DNA from: a virus | Virus record (IMG/VR): IMGVR_UViG_3300050821_005455 | Span: 1-61,395 of that record | Direction: 5' to 3' (one strand) | DNA length: 61,395 nucleotides | Part shown: piece by piece, positions 50,371-58,831 of the stretch | How the letters are laid out: every line of letters begins with the position of its first letter | How positions within the stretch are numbered: position 1 is the first letter of the stretch | Notes under the pieces: model-generated | Seen by the model: only the letters and a program-made list of their open reading frames with translations | Databases searched by the model: none | What the model was told of the DNA's origin: nothing | Program-made: the position numbers and the translations under genes

Positions 50371-50699
50371 CCAATCTCCGATAAAGGCGTCAATACTTGG
50401 CGCTCCAGCATCTCGTGAGTTTGGCCCATAACAAGCGTCGGAAAGATCTTCGCTGCATTCTTCAGAATCGCGATATCCTCGGCGGGCAGCTCAAGCGTTG
50501 CGCCAGCCTTCTTCAGATCCCTATAGAGCGAATAGCGCTTGATCTTCTCGTCAGATTGGACGGCGCGGCCGTCGGGGCCGACATCTGAAAGCACGGCTTG
50601 GATGAGCATGAACTTGAGCGTGACTGGCTGCTTGGTGTCGGCAGTTACCGCCGACGAGTCGTCCGCATTCACGTAGGTCTGCATGAGGTCGATTAACAT
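50367..50699 (-). CDS. Hypothetical 110-residue protein
   Basis: Helical, with LIQAVLSDVGPDGRAVQSDE and RDLKKAGATLELPAEDIAIL, a pattern I have seen in conserved phage proteins lying beside primases. AGGAG site. ATGA overlap with the next gene. Function unknown. Confidence 0.7.
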   Translation of the reverse strand: MLIDLMQTYVNADDSSAVTADTKQPVTLKFMLIQAVLSDVGPDGRAVQSDEKIKRYSLYRDLKKAGATLELPAEDIAILKNAAKIFPTLVMGQTHEMLERQVLTPLSEIG

Positions 50700-50720
50700 A
50701 TTTGCTCCTTGGCTAGAATA

Positions 50721-53261
50721 TTAGTCCAGCAATCCACTATCGGTCAATCGGATGCCTTCAAAACCCCGGTATGTCTGGCCGTCGGCTCTCCAGCTTGTCA
50801 CTTTGAGCCCTAGCACGCGCTCGGCTTCCTCTTGGAACCGAGTCCTGGAGAAAGGGTGGTGCCCCGAGGTGGCGCACCAGCCGCGATATGCTAAATAGAG
50901 CGCCTCGGCAGTTCCCACCAATGGCACGCGCCCACCCGGATCCGGGATGGTGCGCTCTGAGAAAAAGAGGCCGATAATGTCTTGGCGGCGCTTATATTGG
51001 CGGGTCTCATTCATAATCACTTCCGGGATCTGAAGGCCATCCGAATACCATTCTTGGGCCCCTTCAACCAGCCAGCGGAAGATGCCCGGCGCCTCGCGCG
51101 CCAGGGTCTCCTCCAGATGCTTGTCCTCGAGCCGCTGAGCCTCGCCGTGGGCCACTTCGCTCTCAGAGCCGTACTTGTAGGGGTACCGTAGAAAGACGAT
51201 CCTGCGCCACATGGCGCGCTCGTGGCCGCGGATTACGGGCTCATTGTTGGTGAACAGCTGGAGTTTATGGGTGGGCTCGAATTCGATGAAGCCCTCATAA
51301 AGCTGCCGCCCGCGGATCGCATCCCCGCCGGTCAGCCGCTTGACGAGGCCCTGCTGCATCTCCATACCCTTGTCGGTCTCGGAAACGGTCACCATACGGG
51401 CGCCTAAAAGGTCGGCAAGCTCCGGCGTGGCTCCCTTGCCGTCGACCTGCAGGAGTCCCGGAGCGGCCTCCGAGCAGTAATCCCGGCCGAGCACCCGGCG
51501 CATGAGGCTCATGAGCTTACCTTTGCCGTTGCCGCCCTCGCCGATATGAAAGACCATTTTCTGCTCCGAGACATCACCCGTAATGCAGTATCCGAGCCAG
51601 CGTTTGATGAAAGCCGCCTCCTCGGGATGCCGGTAGATCTCGGTGATGAATTGCTCCCAGCGGGGGCATTTGGCGTCAGGATTCCATTCGACCGGCGCGC
51701 ATGCCGTAATGAGGTCGTAGGGATCGCAAGGCCGAAGCGTCCCCGTGCGCAGATCAATGGTGCCTGACTTACAGTTAAGTAGCTCTGGGCGGCGGTTAAG
51801 CTCATTAGGCATCTTGCCGAGCGCCTTGCGACAGAGCTCGATGCTATTGGAAAGGCGGCTTTTTTGTCCACAATCGATAGACCAGCGCCAGAGCTGTGAA
51901 AGCTCTGCCTCATCTTCGACTGAGATCGGAATACCCGAAGCTTTAGAGGCGTCTTCGATTTCCTTTTTACGCGCCTTGTACTCCCCCTTCACGATAGCCG
52001 AAAGATTGAATGCGAAGTTCCACGGGCCGTCTTCGGTAAAGGAGCGCTCCCAATGCAGACCGTTCCAGACGTAAAATGTGCCCCCTACCGAGATGAGCTT
52101 TTTGCCAAAGTGCTTTTGGATGCGGCGCGCGTTTTCTTGATCCGTGAGTTTGGACGACGCGGCTTTGATGCGCTCGGGGAGCTTGGCGGCGGTGGCAGGG
52201 ATGGGTGCCCCGGGTACAGGGTTATCTGCCTTTTCGTGCATCCAGCTCGTGTCGAGGGCTTCTGCTTTATCGAGGTCTTCGAATCCGGCGTCGGCGACGA
52301 ATTGGGCACGGATTTCAGAGAGATCTTGAGCAAATTCCGCCATCGCTGCAGTGCTAGGGAGTCGAGTAACTGGCGTCCCAGACTCGTGATCGAGCCATCC
52401 AAAGCGGTGAAGTCGAACGAGATCGTATGCGTTGTTCTGTCCTCGCGCCGGGTCAGTATCATGATGGCTGTGTAGCTTCGTGTCTTCGTCATAAACTATC
52501 GCTCCGTCGGGCCTTGACCCGTCAATATAGGTGAGGCGGCCCGGAGAAGACCCAGGCCGATAGGGCAACTCGAACTTATCGATTGCAGCTGTGATTGAGA
52601 AAGCCCTGCAAAACGCCCCCACGAGTCCGGGCTTATTCCGTGGGTCTTCAGCCACTCCTTGATTGTGGACTCCGTCGCCTTCGGCGCGATGCGGCCAGGA
52701 AGTACGATCGGTCCAGTCGGCGTAGATTGCGAGGACTGCATCGACGTCTATCCACGGACCTTCGAGGTTTTTCCAGACTTGGATTTCGTCGAACGGCTTG
52801 ACCGCGGGGCGGAACATGTATTGCGCCGGGACGTGCGACTCGCGCGCAGCAAGCTCGATTCCGGGACCGGATGCAGCCTTACGAGATATTGCTTGGAACT
52901 CATCGTATCCAACAGGACGTGAAAGTGGAAGCCAAATGCGTATGCGTGGCCGATCAACGCTGTGTGACCACGTGGTGTATGCGAGGTGCGCGGTAGATTC
53001 GAAATGTCCAAGCACCCGCTGTAGTTCATCCGTGCCGATATGGTCGTAGTCGAACGTGAGGAAGTGTCTCGCACGAAAGTTCTCCGAGTCTCTGTACATT
53101 GGATCGAACGTCGCTCCGCAGACCCAGCCGACGGAAGCCTTGTCGTCAGTCTCCGGCACTTTCGCCATGAGAGCATTGCAGAACGCCTCAAAGCTCCCGC
53201 GCCAGGTCTTTAGGACCCTAGCGTTGTGCCGGCCGCCGATGGAGCATTCGAGTTCTCGCAA
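50721..53261 (-). CDS. Primase-helicase (D5/P4 type)
   Basis: 846 residues from a TTG preceded by GGGGAA. N-terminal half: FLTFDYDH and HSVDRPRIRIWLPLSRP, the archaeo-eukaryotic primase-like core. C-terminal half: SF3 helicase with Walker A GEGGNGKGK (about 571-580) and GRQLYEGFIEFEPTHKLQLF then a TNNEPVIRG segment, as in D5/P4 proteins. It would prime and unwind for the family A polymerase. It heads the replication block. Confidence 0.9.
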   Translation of the reverse strand: MRELECSIGGRHNARVLKTWRGSFEAFCNALMAKVPETDDKASVGWVCGATFDPMYRDSENFRARHFLTFDYDHIGTDELQRVLGHFESTAHLAYTTWSHSVDRPRIRIWLPLSRPVGYDEFQAISRKAASGPGIELAARESHVPAQYMFRPAVKPFDEIQVWKNLEGPWIDVDAVLAIYADWTDRTSWPHRAEGDGVHNQGVAEDPRNKPGLVGAFCRAFSITAAIDKFELPYRPGSSPGRLTYIDGSRPDGAIVYDEDTKLHSHHDTDPARGQNNAYDLVRLHRFGWLDHESGTPVTRLPSTAAMAEFAQDLSEIRAQFVADAGFEDLDKAEALDTSWMHEKADNPVPGAPIPATAAKLPERIKAASSKLTDQENARRIQKHFGKKLISVGGTFYVWNGLHWERSFTEDGPWNFAFNLSAIVKGEYKARKKEIEDASKASGIPISVEDEAELSQLWRWSIDCGQKSRLSNSIELCRKALGKMPNELNRRPELLNCKSGTIDLRTGTLRPCDPYDLITACAPVEWNPDAKCPRWEQFITEIYRHPEEAAFIKRWLGYCITGDVSEQKMVFHIGEGGNGKGKLMSLMRRVLGRDYCSEAAPGLLQVDGKGATPELADLLGARMVTVSETDKGMEMQQGLVKRLTGGDAIRGRQLYEGFIEFEPTHKLQLFTNNEPVIRGHERAMWRRIVFLRYPYKYGSESEVAHGEAQRLEDKHLEETLAREAPGIFRWLVEGAQEWYSDGLQIPEVIMNETRQYKRRQDIIGLFFSERTIPDPGGRVPLVGTAEALYLAYRGWCATSGHHPFSRTRFQEEAERVLGLKVTSWRADGQTYRGFEGIRLTDSGLLD

Positions 53262-53289
53262 AGGATTCCCCGTGAAGGACCGTGCGCCG

Positions 53290-53436
53290 CTAGCGGAGGC
53301 GTCGGAAGTACCCGCCGAGCACTACAAAGCATTTGCAGCAGTAGATATGGAACGGCAATGGCTTGTTAGGACACGCGGGAGCTGTCTTCTTCGGCCGGCC
53401 GTCCTTGCTCCACTCCTGTTTATGGTTTGCGCACAT
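53290..53436 (-). CDS. 48-residue zinc-finger-like protein
   Basis: ATG overlaps the stop of the gene at 53436 (TGATG) with GGGAG eight bases upstream. Cys/His residues (MCANHK, ACPN, CCKC) could form one zinc site. The ORF ends shortly before the primase start. Packing and ribosome site support it. Confidence 0.55.
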   Translation of the reverse strand: MCANHKQEWSKDGRPKKTAPACPNKPLPFHIYCCKCFVVLGGYFRRLR

Positions 53437-53852
53437 CAGCTTGCTCCCGGACCGCCCAGCGAAGGCGCCGACGGCTGCTTGGTCATCGAGTCGACCACAA
53501 GATCCTTGAACGCGCGACCTTCTGGCACCAGGGCGGCGGGCTCCTCATACGCTTCGCCAGCGATGACTTGGCCCTTGTAGAGGCGCTTCGCCTCCTTCAT
53601 CGCCTTGCGCTCGCAAGCCTTCATGGCGAACGGCCGGCGAACTGGGTGCAGCATTTCCTTGATCTCGCCCTCTAGCGTCTTGACCAGTTGCAGCTTCTTG
53701 TGCAGAGCGCCGTGCGGAGCATAGGAGGTGTTTTCCGGCAGGTTCAGTGCGCGCGCGGCGCGGCGAAGCTGCTTAGCCTTTTTGCCGTTGATGTTTGTTT
53801 CCCCGTTGAATGTAGGATGGGTCGCGGCCATCGCGCTCTTGGAGCCCGGCAT
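53436..53852 (-). CDS. Hypothetical basic protein
   Basis: 138 residues. Basic helical middle (KKAKQLRRAARALNL, ACERKAMKEAKRLYKG), flexible ends. The second ATG at 53831 is an alternative start. The first 80 bp overlap the gene at 53773-53976. No recognised family. Confidence 0.6.
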   Translation of the reverse strand: MPGSKSAMAATHPTFNGETNINGKKAKQLRRAARALNLPENTSYAPHGALHKKLQLVKTLEGEIKEMLHPVRRPFAMKACERKAMKEAKRLYKGQVIAGEAYEEPAALVPEGRAFKDLVVDSMTKQPSAPSLGGPGAS

Positions 53853-53976
53853 GCTTCTCGCCGTTGCGCTTCTTGCGCATGGCGCGGCGGGCGTGCTCTT
53901 GTTCCTCTCTAAATCGGCGCTCTTCTGCGTCGTCGACCCAATCGTCGGTGAGGGTGTCGTGCGGATCTTTAGCCAT
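53773..53976 (-). CDS. Hypothetical charged protein
   Basis: 67 residues starting MAKDPHDTLTDDW, a helix of alternating acidic and basic residues (EERRFREEQEHARRAMRKKR). Shares its 3' part with the next gene in another frame. The ATG lies inside the 3' end of the nucleotidyltransferase gene. Confidence 0.5.
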   Translation of the reverse strand: MAKDPHDTLTDDWVDDAEERRFREEQEHARRAMRKKRNGEKHAGLQERDGRDPSYIQRGNKHQRQKG

Positions 53977-54334
53977 GGGCCAAGAGAGTAGTAGAAAAGC
54001 CAGGCAATTGCGAGATGCGGACAATAGGTACTGTGGAGGGGAGCACACTTTGATCCCAGCCACGGATCAGCACATCCGGCCTAATACATTCAGCGAGCTT
54101 CTCATTGTCGCCGTTGAACGGGATAACTGCATCGACCCAGATGTTGGCCTCGACGCGCTCGATTCGTGTTAGAAGCACATCGTGCGGCCTATCGGCGCCT
54201 TTCAAGGCGCGCACAGAAGCGTCCGTGTTGACAGCCACGATGAGATATTGACACAGCCTTCCGGCTTCGCATAGGAAGTGCCAATGTCCTTTGTGAAACC
54301 TATCGAAGCAGCCTGTGGCAAGTCCGATTTTCAT
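53969..54334 (-). CDS. hldC-like: ADP-heptose-type nucleotidyltransferase (HldC/HldE C-domain-like)
   Basis: 121 residues. GCFDRFHKGHWHFL (HxGH, H14 and H17) and LIVAVNTDASVRALKGADRP closely follow the C-terminal domain of HldE, which joins ADP to heptose-1-phosphate to give ADP-D-glycero-D-manno-heptose. IRPDVLIRGWDQ completes the family end. The kinase half is a separate gene upstream, as in bacteria with separate hldA and hldC. Both belong to one operon with a small cupin. Confidence 0.85.
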   Translation of the reverse strand: MKIGLATGCFDRFHKGHWHFLCEAGRLCQYLIVAVNTDASVRALKGADRPHDVLLTRIERVEANIWVDAVIPFNGDNEKLAECIRPDVLIRGWDQSVLPSTVPIVRISQLPGFSTTLLAHG

Positions 54335-54447
54335 ATCTGATACGTCCAGTAGAGCCAGAGAAAGAATAGCGCGTAAATGATGAGCAGTACCATCATGCCG
54401 TTAACGGCCTTCATAAAGGAGAGCAGCGCGCTCTGCCGTTTGCTCAC
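54331..54447 (-). CDS. 38-residue single-pass membrane peptide
   Basis: GTG overlaps the cupin stop (GTGA) and its stop overlaps the nucleotidyltransferase start (ATGA). One hydrophobic segment (MMVLLIIYALFFLWLYW) preceded by a short basic head. Placed between two sugar-nucleotide genes. Function unknown. Confidence 0.6.
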   Translation of the reverse strand: MSKRQSALLSFMKAVNGMMVLLIIYALFFLWLYWTYQI

Positions 54448-54770
54448 GTCTCGCTCGGGAGCAGTCTGATGCAGTCCTCTGGATCGTCGTGCGTGGAGGC
54501 CTCAACGATTGTTCCGGGACTGTGGCAGCGTAGCTGATGCACGGTCCCTGGAGGCAGCACTACATAATCGCCTTGCTCCATGAAACGCCACTCCAGGCTA
54601 TAGGGCTGGACCCGAAGCGAGAAAAGGCCGTCTTGCACGACAAAGGTCTCATGCTTGCGCTCGTGGTAGTGCATGCTCGAGGCAATGGGCTTGGTGTACA
54701 CGAGCAGCTTGCAACAATAGAACCCGTTCTCGATGATTTCTTCGTAGCCCCAGCTCTTCTCGATCCTCAA
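54444..54770 (-). CDS. Type-II cupin, mannose-6-phosphate isomerase-like
   Basis: 108 residues, TTG start overlapping the kinase stop. HYHERKHETFVVQDG and VVLPPGTVHQLR are the two cupin motifs of the phosphomannose isomerase C-terminal type. Between kinase and nucleotidyltransferase of the heptose pathway, it may act on a sugar phosphate or sense it. Confidence 0.8.
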   Translation of the reverse strand: MRIEKSWGYEEIIENGFYCCKLLVYTKPIASSMHYHERKHETFVVQDGLFSLRVQPYSLEWRFMEQGDYVVLPPGTVHQLRCHSPGTIVEASTHDDPEDCIRLLPSET

Positions 54771-55669
54771 TTGAGCTTCCTCCCAGCCGCTTGCTTAGTG
54801 TCGATCTCGTCGTCATAGAGCTTCGCGATAGCTTTGAGGATCTCATGGCTGATAGAGACCGTACCAACCTGTTCCACCGTCCAGCCAGCGGCGATGTTAG
54901 CGAGCTGTGCTGCCGAGCCCGGATCGGCGCCGGCACAAATCGCCATCGCGAATACCGCGACGACTGTGTCGCCTGCACCGGTCACATCGAAGATCGCTCG
55001 AGCGCGGGACGGGAAATTCGTATCGCCGATGTTAAGGCCGTGAACGCCGCGCTTGCGCAGCACCTTTGCATCGAATCTCGTTTTGGCCCCGGCCGGGTCA
55101 ATATTTCCGCCGTCTAAAGCTACGACCGACTCCCACTCGGCTTCATTCGGGCAAATCCAATCGGCGCCGCGGTACTTGCTCCAGGCGGAGCCTTTCGGAT
55201 CGACGAATACCGGAATCTTGCGGCGTTTCGCGTAGTCGATGAAATACTGGCAGAGATTCTCATCGAGGAGACCCTTGCCATAATCAGAGAGAATCATGCC
55301 GGAAATCGGCAATATTTTATCCTCATCTTTGACTGCGCGCTCGAAGGCCTCGACAGTTTCCTGCGACGACATGCTTGGCTTCTGATCCGCATCAAAACGC
55401 ATCACGAGGTGCGAACCAACCATGTAGCGTATTTTCTGGGACTTAGGCCAACCAAAGAGCGCGCTCATTTTGCCGAGCGCCTGAACCTGCTGCGCCGTGT
55501 GCTCGGCGCCCCCAGGGCGTTCATCGACAGATTCCGCAGTCAGCACCGGCACGGGCGCTTCGGGACAGATCCGATCGGCGCGGCAGAAGACGTAGTGGTC
55601 TTCGATCGCATCGCCGATAACGAAAATATGCTGCTTCTGCAGCTCGTCAACTAACTGTTCTAACTTCAT
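54767..55669 (-). CDS. hldA-like: Heptose-7-phosphate kinase (HldA/HldE N-domain-like)
   Basis: 300 residues, PfkB/ribokinase fold. RICPEAPVPVL (33-43) is the hallmark of the heptose kinase; PGGAEHTA (52-59), DYGKG (129-133), VDPKG (156-160) and GAGDT with catalytic D234 complete it. It phosphorylates D-glycero-D-manno-heptose-7-phosphate at C1. The phosphatase and isomerase steps (gmhB, gmhA) are not found here, so the host must supply heptose-7-phosphate and a phosphatase. Confidence 0.9.
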   Translation of the reverse strand: MKLEQLVDELQKQHIFVIGDAIEDHYVFCRADRICPEAPVPVLTAESVDERPGGAEHTAQQVQALGKMSALFGWPKSQKIRYMVGSHLVMRFDADQKPSMSSQETVEAFERAVKDEDKILPISGMILSDYGKGLLDENLCQYFIDYAKRRKIPVFVDPKGSAWSKYRGADWICPNEAEWESVVALDGGNIDPAGAKTRFDAKVLRKRGVHGLNIGDTNFPSRARAIFDVTGAGDTVVAVFAMAICAGADPGSAAQLANIAAGWTVEQVGTVSISHEILKAIAKLYDDEIDTKQAAGRKLN

Positions 55670-55892
55670 CGCGGCGCCCCAAATGCTTCAACCCGATAAG
55701 CCGTTCGGTCTCATCGACCTGACCGGTCCCTAAGCAGAATTCGCAGCCATGGCCTTTGCTAATAGTTGCCACCTCGATATGCGCGCGGTGCTCACGGTTG
55801 TACGCCGTGCGCATCTGATCGGCGCTTTCAGGAGTGTATCCCATGCCGTTGCAGATCGGGCATTCGGTCGGGGCGATTTTGGTTGTTCTCAA
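55647..55892 (-). CDS. DnaJ-type zinc-finger small protein
   Basis: 81 residues, TTG start. CPICNGMGY and CEFCLGTGQ are two CxxCxGxG units as in the DnaJ Cys-rich domain. Overlaps the start of the kinase gene. A protein- or RNA-binding zinc protein; the role is unknown. Confidence 0.75.
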   Translation of the reverse strand: MRTTKIAPTECPICNGMGYTPESADQMRTAYNREHRAHIEVATISKGHGCEFCLGTGQVDETERLIGLKHLGRRDEVRTVS

Positions 55893-56116
55893 GGCGCTCG
55901 CTCCATAAGCCGCGCTCTCTTTCCGTGCTGGTACCGATAGTCGGGACCGTTGGCAGTGTCGGTCGCTCTACCAAAGTCGCTAACTCCAAACGGAAAATCT
56001 TCTGGCTTGGGCTCAAGACCTCGGCGCAGAACATAGACGCGAAACCAGGTTGGGGTGAAGATTCGGTAGTACCATCTGCGGTACCACAGATGGTGCCAAA
56101 GCTTGTGTCTCAGCAT
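55889..56116 (-). CDS. Hypothetical Arg/Trp/Tyr-rich protein
   Basis: 75 residues, ATG at 56116 (the longer frame is shadow). Strongly basic and aromatic start (MLRHKLWHHLWYRRWYYRIF), then a flexible end. Its stop overlaps the TTG of the DnaJ-like gene. Could bind membrane or nucleic acid. Confidence 0.55.
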   Translation of the reverse strand: MLRHKLWHHLWYRRWYYRIFTPTWFRVYVLRRGLEPKPEDFPFGVSDFGRATDTANGPDYRYQHGKRARLMERAP

Positions 56117-56319
56117 TGGACTAACTCCCCTTGCGGCGCGATATAGACAGCCCACGGGCACCCATGGTCCTCGGCTTTCAAATGGCCCTGGTCCCACGAT
56201 TGGGCCTCAGGTCGGTGCGGCAGTGGCTCGTCAATGCAGCCCGTGAGCGCGGTTGCTAGAACGAATCCCAGCAGCGCGCCCACGAACAATGCTCCGAAAC
56301 CTATTGCCAATTCTCTCAA
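56110..56319 (-). CDS. Small lipoprotein
   Basis: 69 residues, TTG start overlapping the previous stop. Hydrophobic signal ending in LTGC, a lipobox (Cys near residue 27), then a short acidic/His-rich tail. Probably anchored in the periplasm. A role in immunity or superinfection exclusion is possible but not shown. Confidence 0.65.
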   Translation of the reverse strand: MRELAIGFGALFVGALLGFVLATALTGCIDEPLPHRPEAQSWDQGHLKAEDHGCPWAVYIAPQGELVQC

Positions 56320-56516
56320 GTCTGCGTACCGGCCGCCATCTCAGCGCACGCAGGCACCGCGATCGAGTTCGGCGGCAGGGGCCCGAGATGTTGGAGATAG
56401 TCTTGCGCCTTCGCTTGGCATGCCGGCATGCTGTCGCTGGCGCCCGGAAGAACAATGCCGCCCGCGAGTTCGTGGTTCGGTCCTATCAACAGAATCATCG
56501 CTATGATCAAATGCAT
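56316..56516 (-). CDS. Small exported protein
   Basis: 66 residues with a hydrophobic N-terminus (LIIAMILLIG) and two Cys in the mature part (PACQA, PACAE) that may pair. AGGAG site. Coupled by TTGA to the lipoprotein gene, so the two may act together. Confidence 0.65.
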   Translation of the reverse strand: MHLIIAMILLIGPNHELAGGIVLPGASDSMPACQAKAQDYLQHLGPLPPNSIAVPACAEMAAGTQT

Positions 56517-56653
56517 TGCCGTCTCCTAAGTAGTCGCTCCAAAATAATCTGATAAACTGTCGCGGTTTTCCCCGTATAGTACGCGCTGCTCTGGTTCCTC
56601 ACTTCGTTATAGGCAAGAATTCCAGCGAGAACGCGACATTCGAATTCGCTCAT
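56507..56653 (-). CDS. 48-residue hypothetical protein
   Basis: MSEFECRVLAGILAYNEVR start with GGAAG six bases upstream; the longer frame is shadow. Helical, basic C-terminus. It overlaps the genes on both sides by a few bases. Confidence 0.55.
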   Translation of the reverse strand: MSEFECRVLAGILAYNEVRNQSSAYYTGKTATVYQIILERLLRRRQCI

Positions 56654-58299
56654 TTGACTTCCAGAACACTTGTGGCCGGCGGATGCCACGTGCCTGCGGA
56701 GCCCTCGTGGATGGCCTTCTGAAGAAGACTCCACACCCATTCCGGCTTGATCTCAGTCGCGCATTGCGCGACACCTGTTACTTCGTTACGCCGGCATCCC
56801 GGCTCGAACCGGGGCAGCATCATGTGGCATGCCGGCACTTCATTCTTGCCGCGGCCGGGGCACCACGTCTCGGGCGCCCAAAGACTCGTCGTATTCCGCC
56901 AATCCTTCGTGAGATTCTCGGTGGTCGAGTGCGAAAGGAAGATGATCTTCGGCATCGGATAGAACGCCGCAATGCTCATGACCCCTGTTTCCGGCCCAAC
57001 GACCGCATCGGCATAGCCTTGATCGATGAAAGTGGCAACTTGCCGCATTGTCCAGGAGCCGCTGGTGCGGAAGATCTTAGGATTTCCTTTCCATTTTTCA
57101 TCAAGGTCTTGGCAGCTTGCGTCGCCGACAGTGACAATGCCCCACGTCGGGTAGCAGCCGAGCACGCGGCCGAAGATCTGATCGATGTGCGGCCAGACTT
57201 TGTGGGTGCGACTCGAGCCGGCAAGCGGCCACAGTATGAGTTTCTCGCACCCAGCGGCGCGCATACGTTGGAGCTCTTTTGCTGCCCATTTCTTCTCATC
57301 CTCGTTCGGGTAGAAGCGCGTCTGCGGTACCTCAGGCGGAATGCCCGCGATGCGGTACTGCAACTCCCAGTAATTCCGATTCATGATCATGTGGCGCGCG
57401 GCTGGGGGCCACTCGAAGCGAATGTTGCCCTCCATCGCCAAAAGGTTCGCCTCGATCGACTCGGTAAGGTTTACCCAATGATCAAAGCGTTTGCGCCACC
57501 AGAGCCAATAATGCCCTAACTGCTGAATCGGTATCTGATCCTGCAGCACAACGACTAGCTTATCGATGTTCGGATCAAAGGCAACAAGCTCCGATGCGGG
57601 ATAAGACAGAAAGGCTGTTACGTGATACCCGCGCTTTTTGAATGCCTCGAAGATAGCCGCTGCTTGGATTACATCGCCAAACGCTCCGAGGCGCGTAATT
57701 GCGACAGTCGGCTTCTTATCGGGGTTCGAGGATTTTTTCCAGCTTTCATCATGTCGATGCGGATTTTTTCCGAGCTTGAACACGAAGAAATGGCTGTATT
57801 CGTCGGCATCTCCACATAGCTCGTATTCTACGAGATCCCAGCCGCAAACTTTCTTCATCGCCTCCAACACGCGCTCGAAGGTCACGGCCCATTTGTGGTC
57901 CACATTGCATTTTGGATGTGTGCCAGGATCAGGATACAGTCCGCTTGCGGGCAGATAGAGAGCCATCACGCCGTGCAATTTTACGACTCTGCACCATTCT
58001 CTAAGCAATGCGGGAACTTGCTCATAAGGGAAGTGCTCGAGCACGTGCGAAGAGAACACGTAGTCCATAGACGCTGATGCGAACATCGATAGGTTAGATA
58101 CGTCGCCCCAGATATCGGGTCGCATTTGGATGTTGAAAAGCTGGGTATCTTTGCCGTTGTCAACGCCTATGCAAAAGCGTGTGTCGAGAATCTTGCACGG
58201 CCCGCATCCAAGATCTAGCCCGGCGCCCTTGAGATAGGGCGCAACACGCCAGCGAGTCTTAGCAGCTTCGTGGCCTTCTGGTGCATTAGGGTCCCACAT
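56650..58299 (-). CDS. Fusion of SAM methyltransferase and GT9 heptosyltransferase-like domain
   Basis: 549 residues. Residues 1-190: class I methyltransferase with DLGCG (29-33), an acidic second strand and VFSSHVLEHF. Residues 205-549: glycosyltransferase family 9 fold, starting VAITRLGAFGDVIQAAAIFE and ending in VVGPETGVMSIAAFYPMPKI, as in ADP-heptose:LPS heptosyltransferases. The start is the ATG inside the HNH gene end. Probably transfers heptose made by the kinase/nucleotidyltransferase downstream and methylates sugar or acceptor. Confidence 0.85.
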   Translation of the reverse strand: MWDPNAPEGHEAAKTRWRVAPYLKGAGLDLGCGPCKILDTRFCIGVDNGKDTQLFNIQMRPDIWGDVSNLSMFASASMDYVFSSHVLEHFPYEQVPALLREWCRVVKLHGVMALYLPASGLYPDPGTHPKCNVDHKWAVTFERVLEAMKKVCGWDLVEYELCGDADEYSHFFVFKLGKNPHRHDESWKKSSNPDKKPTVAITRLGAFGDVIQAAAIFEAFKKRGYHVTAFLSYPASELVAFDPNIDKLVVVLQDQIPIQQLGHYWLWWRKRFDHWVNLTESIEANLLAMEGNIRFEWPPAARHMIMNRNYWELQYRIAGIPPEVPQTRFYPNEDEKKWAAKELQRMRAAGCEKLILWPLAGSSRTHKVWPHIDQIFGRVLGCYPTWGIVTVGDASCQDLDEKWKGNPKIFRTSGSWTMRQVATFIDQGYADAVVGPETGVMSIAAFYPMPKIIFLSHSTTENLTKDWRNTTSLWAPETWCPGRGKNEVPACHMMLPRFEPGCRRNEVTGVAQCATEIKPEWVWSLLQKAIHEGSAGTWHPPATSVLEVK

Positions 58300-58765
58300 G
58301 GGTCCAATTCTTCCTTGTACGTATGTTAGAGATGGTTGCTTGCGTGACCCCAAAAGTCTTTGCTATCTCTTTCTGAGTTCCGCTTGCGGCTCTGATTGCA
58401 AGCGCGTCTGATTCAGTTAGCTTGGCCTGCGAATGCTTCTCGCCCGGAGCGAAAACGCACCGGGGATTCCGAGCGCGCAGCTCGTGCATATTTTCCAAGT
58501 GGGTGCCTAGGTGCAGATGCGCTGGGTTTACGCAATACGATACATCGCAATCGTGAAGTACGTGGGCTCCAGAGGGGATCGGCCCTTTGAACAACTCGAA
58601 GGCCGCCCGGTGTGCCTTTGCGATTACCTGCTTACCAACATTAAATTTGCCGCGACGATATTTTTTGTTCTTCCCTTCAAGCGCGCCCATCCAGATCCAG
58701 CAGCCACTCTCCGTGACCGGCTCGACCTTGGCCATGAAACGCTCGACGAGGGACTCTCCTGACAT
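58286..58765 (-). CDS. HNH homing endonuclease with C-terminal HTH
   Basis: 159 residues from the ATG at 58765 (a TTG at 58786 is possible). HNH core: SGCWIWMGA..., KAHRAAFELF, LHDCDVSYCVNPAHLHLGTH. C-terminal HTH (AKLTESDALAIRAAS through RKNWTHVG) shared with the fragment at 1935-2144. It separates a terminator and the methyltransferase/GT9 gene, a likely insertion. Confidence 0.85.
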   Translation of the reverse strand: MSGESLVERFMAKVEPVTESGCWIWMGALEGKNKKYRRGKFNVGKQVIAKAHRAAFELFKGPIPSGAHVLHDCDVSYCVNPAHLHLGTHLENMHELRARNPRCVFAPGEKHSQAKLTESDALAIRAASGTQKEIAKTFGVTQATISNIRTRKNWTHVGP

Positions 58766-58784
58766 ATGCCCCGCACTATGCCCC

Positions 58785-58811
58785 AAAAGAAAAGGCCCCG
58801 CAAGGGGCCTT
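58785..58811 (-). terminator. Rho-independent terminator of the two Ser/Thr-rich genes
   Basis: Minus strand: AAGGCCCC / GGGGCCTT eight-pair stem (58792-58799 with 58804-58811), GCAA-type four-base loop, followed by a TTTCTTTT run (58784-58791). It lies 21 bases after the stop of the 58832 gene. Confidence 0.85.
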
Positions 58812-58831
58812 CTCGAACAGTCTTCGCTGTT

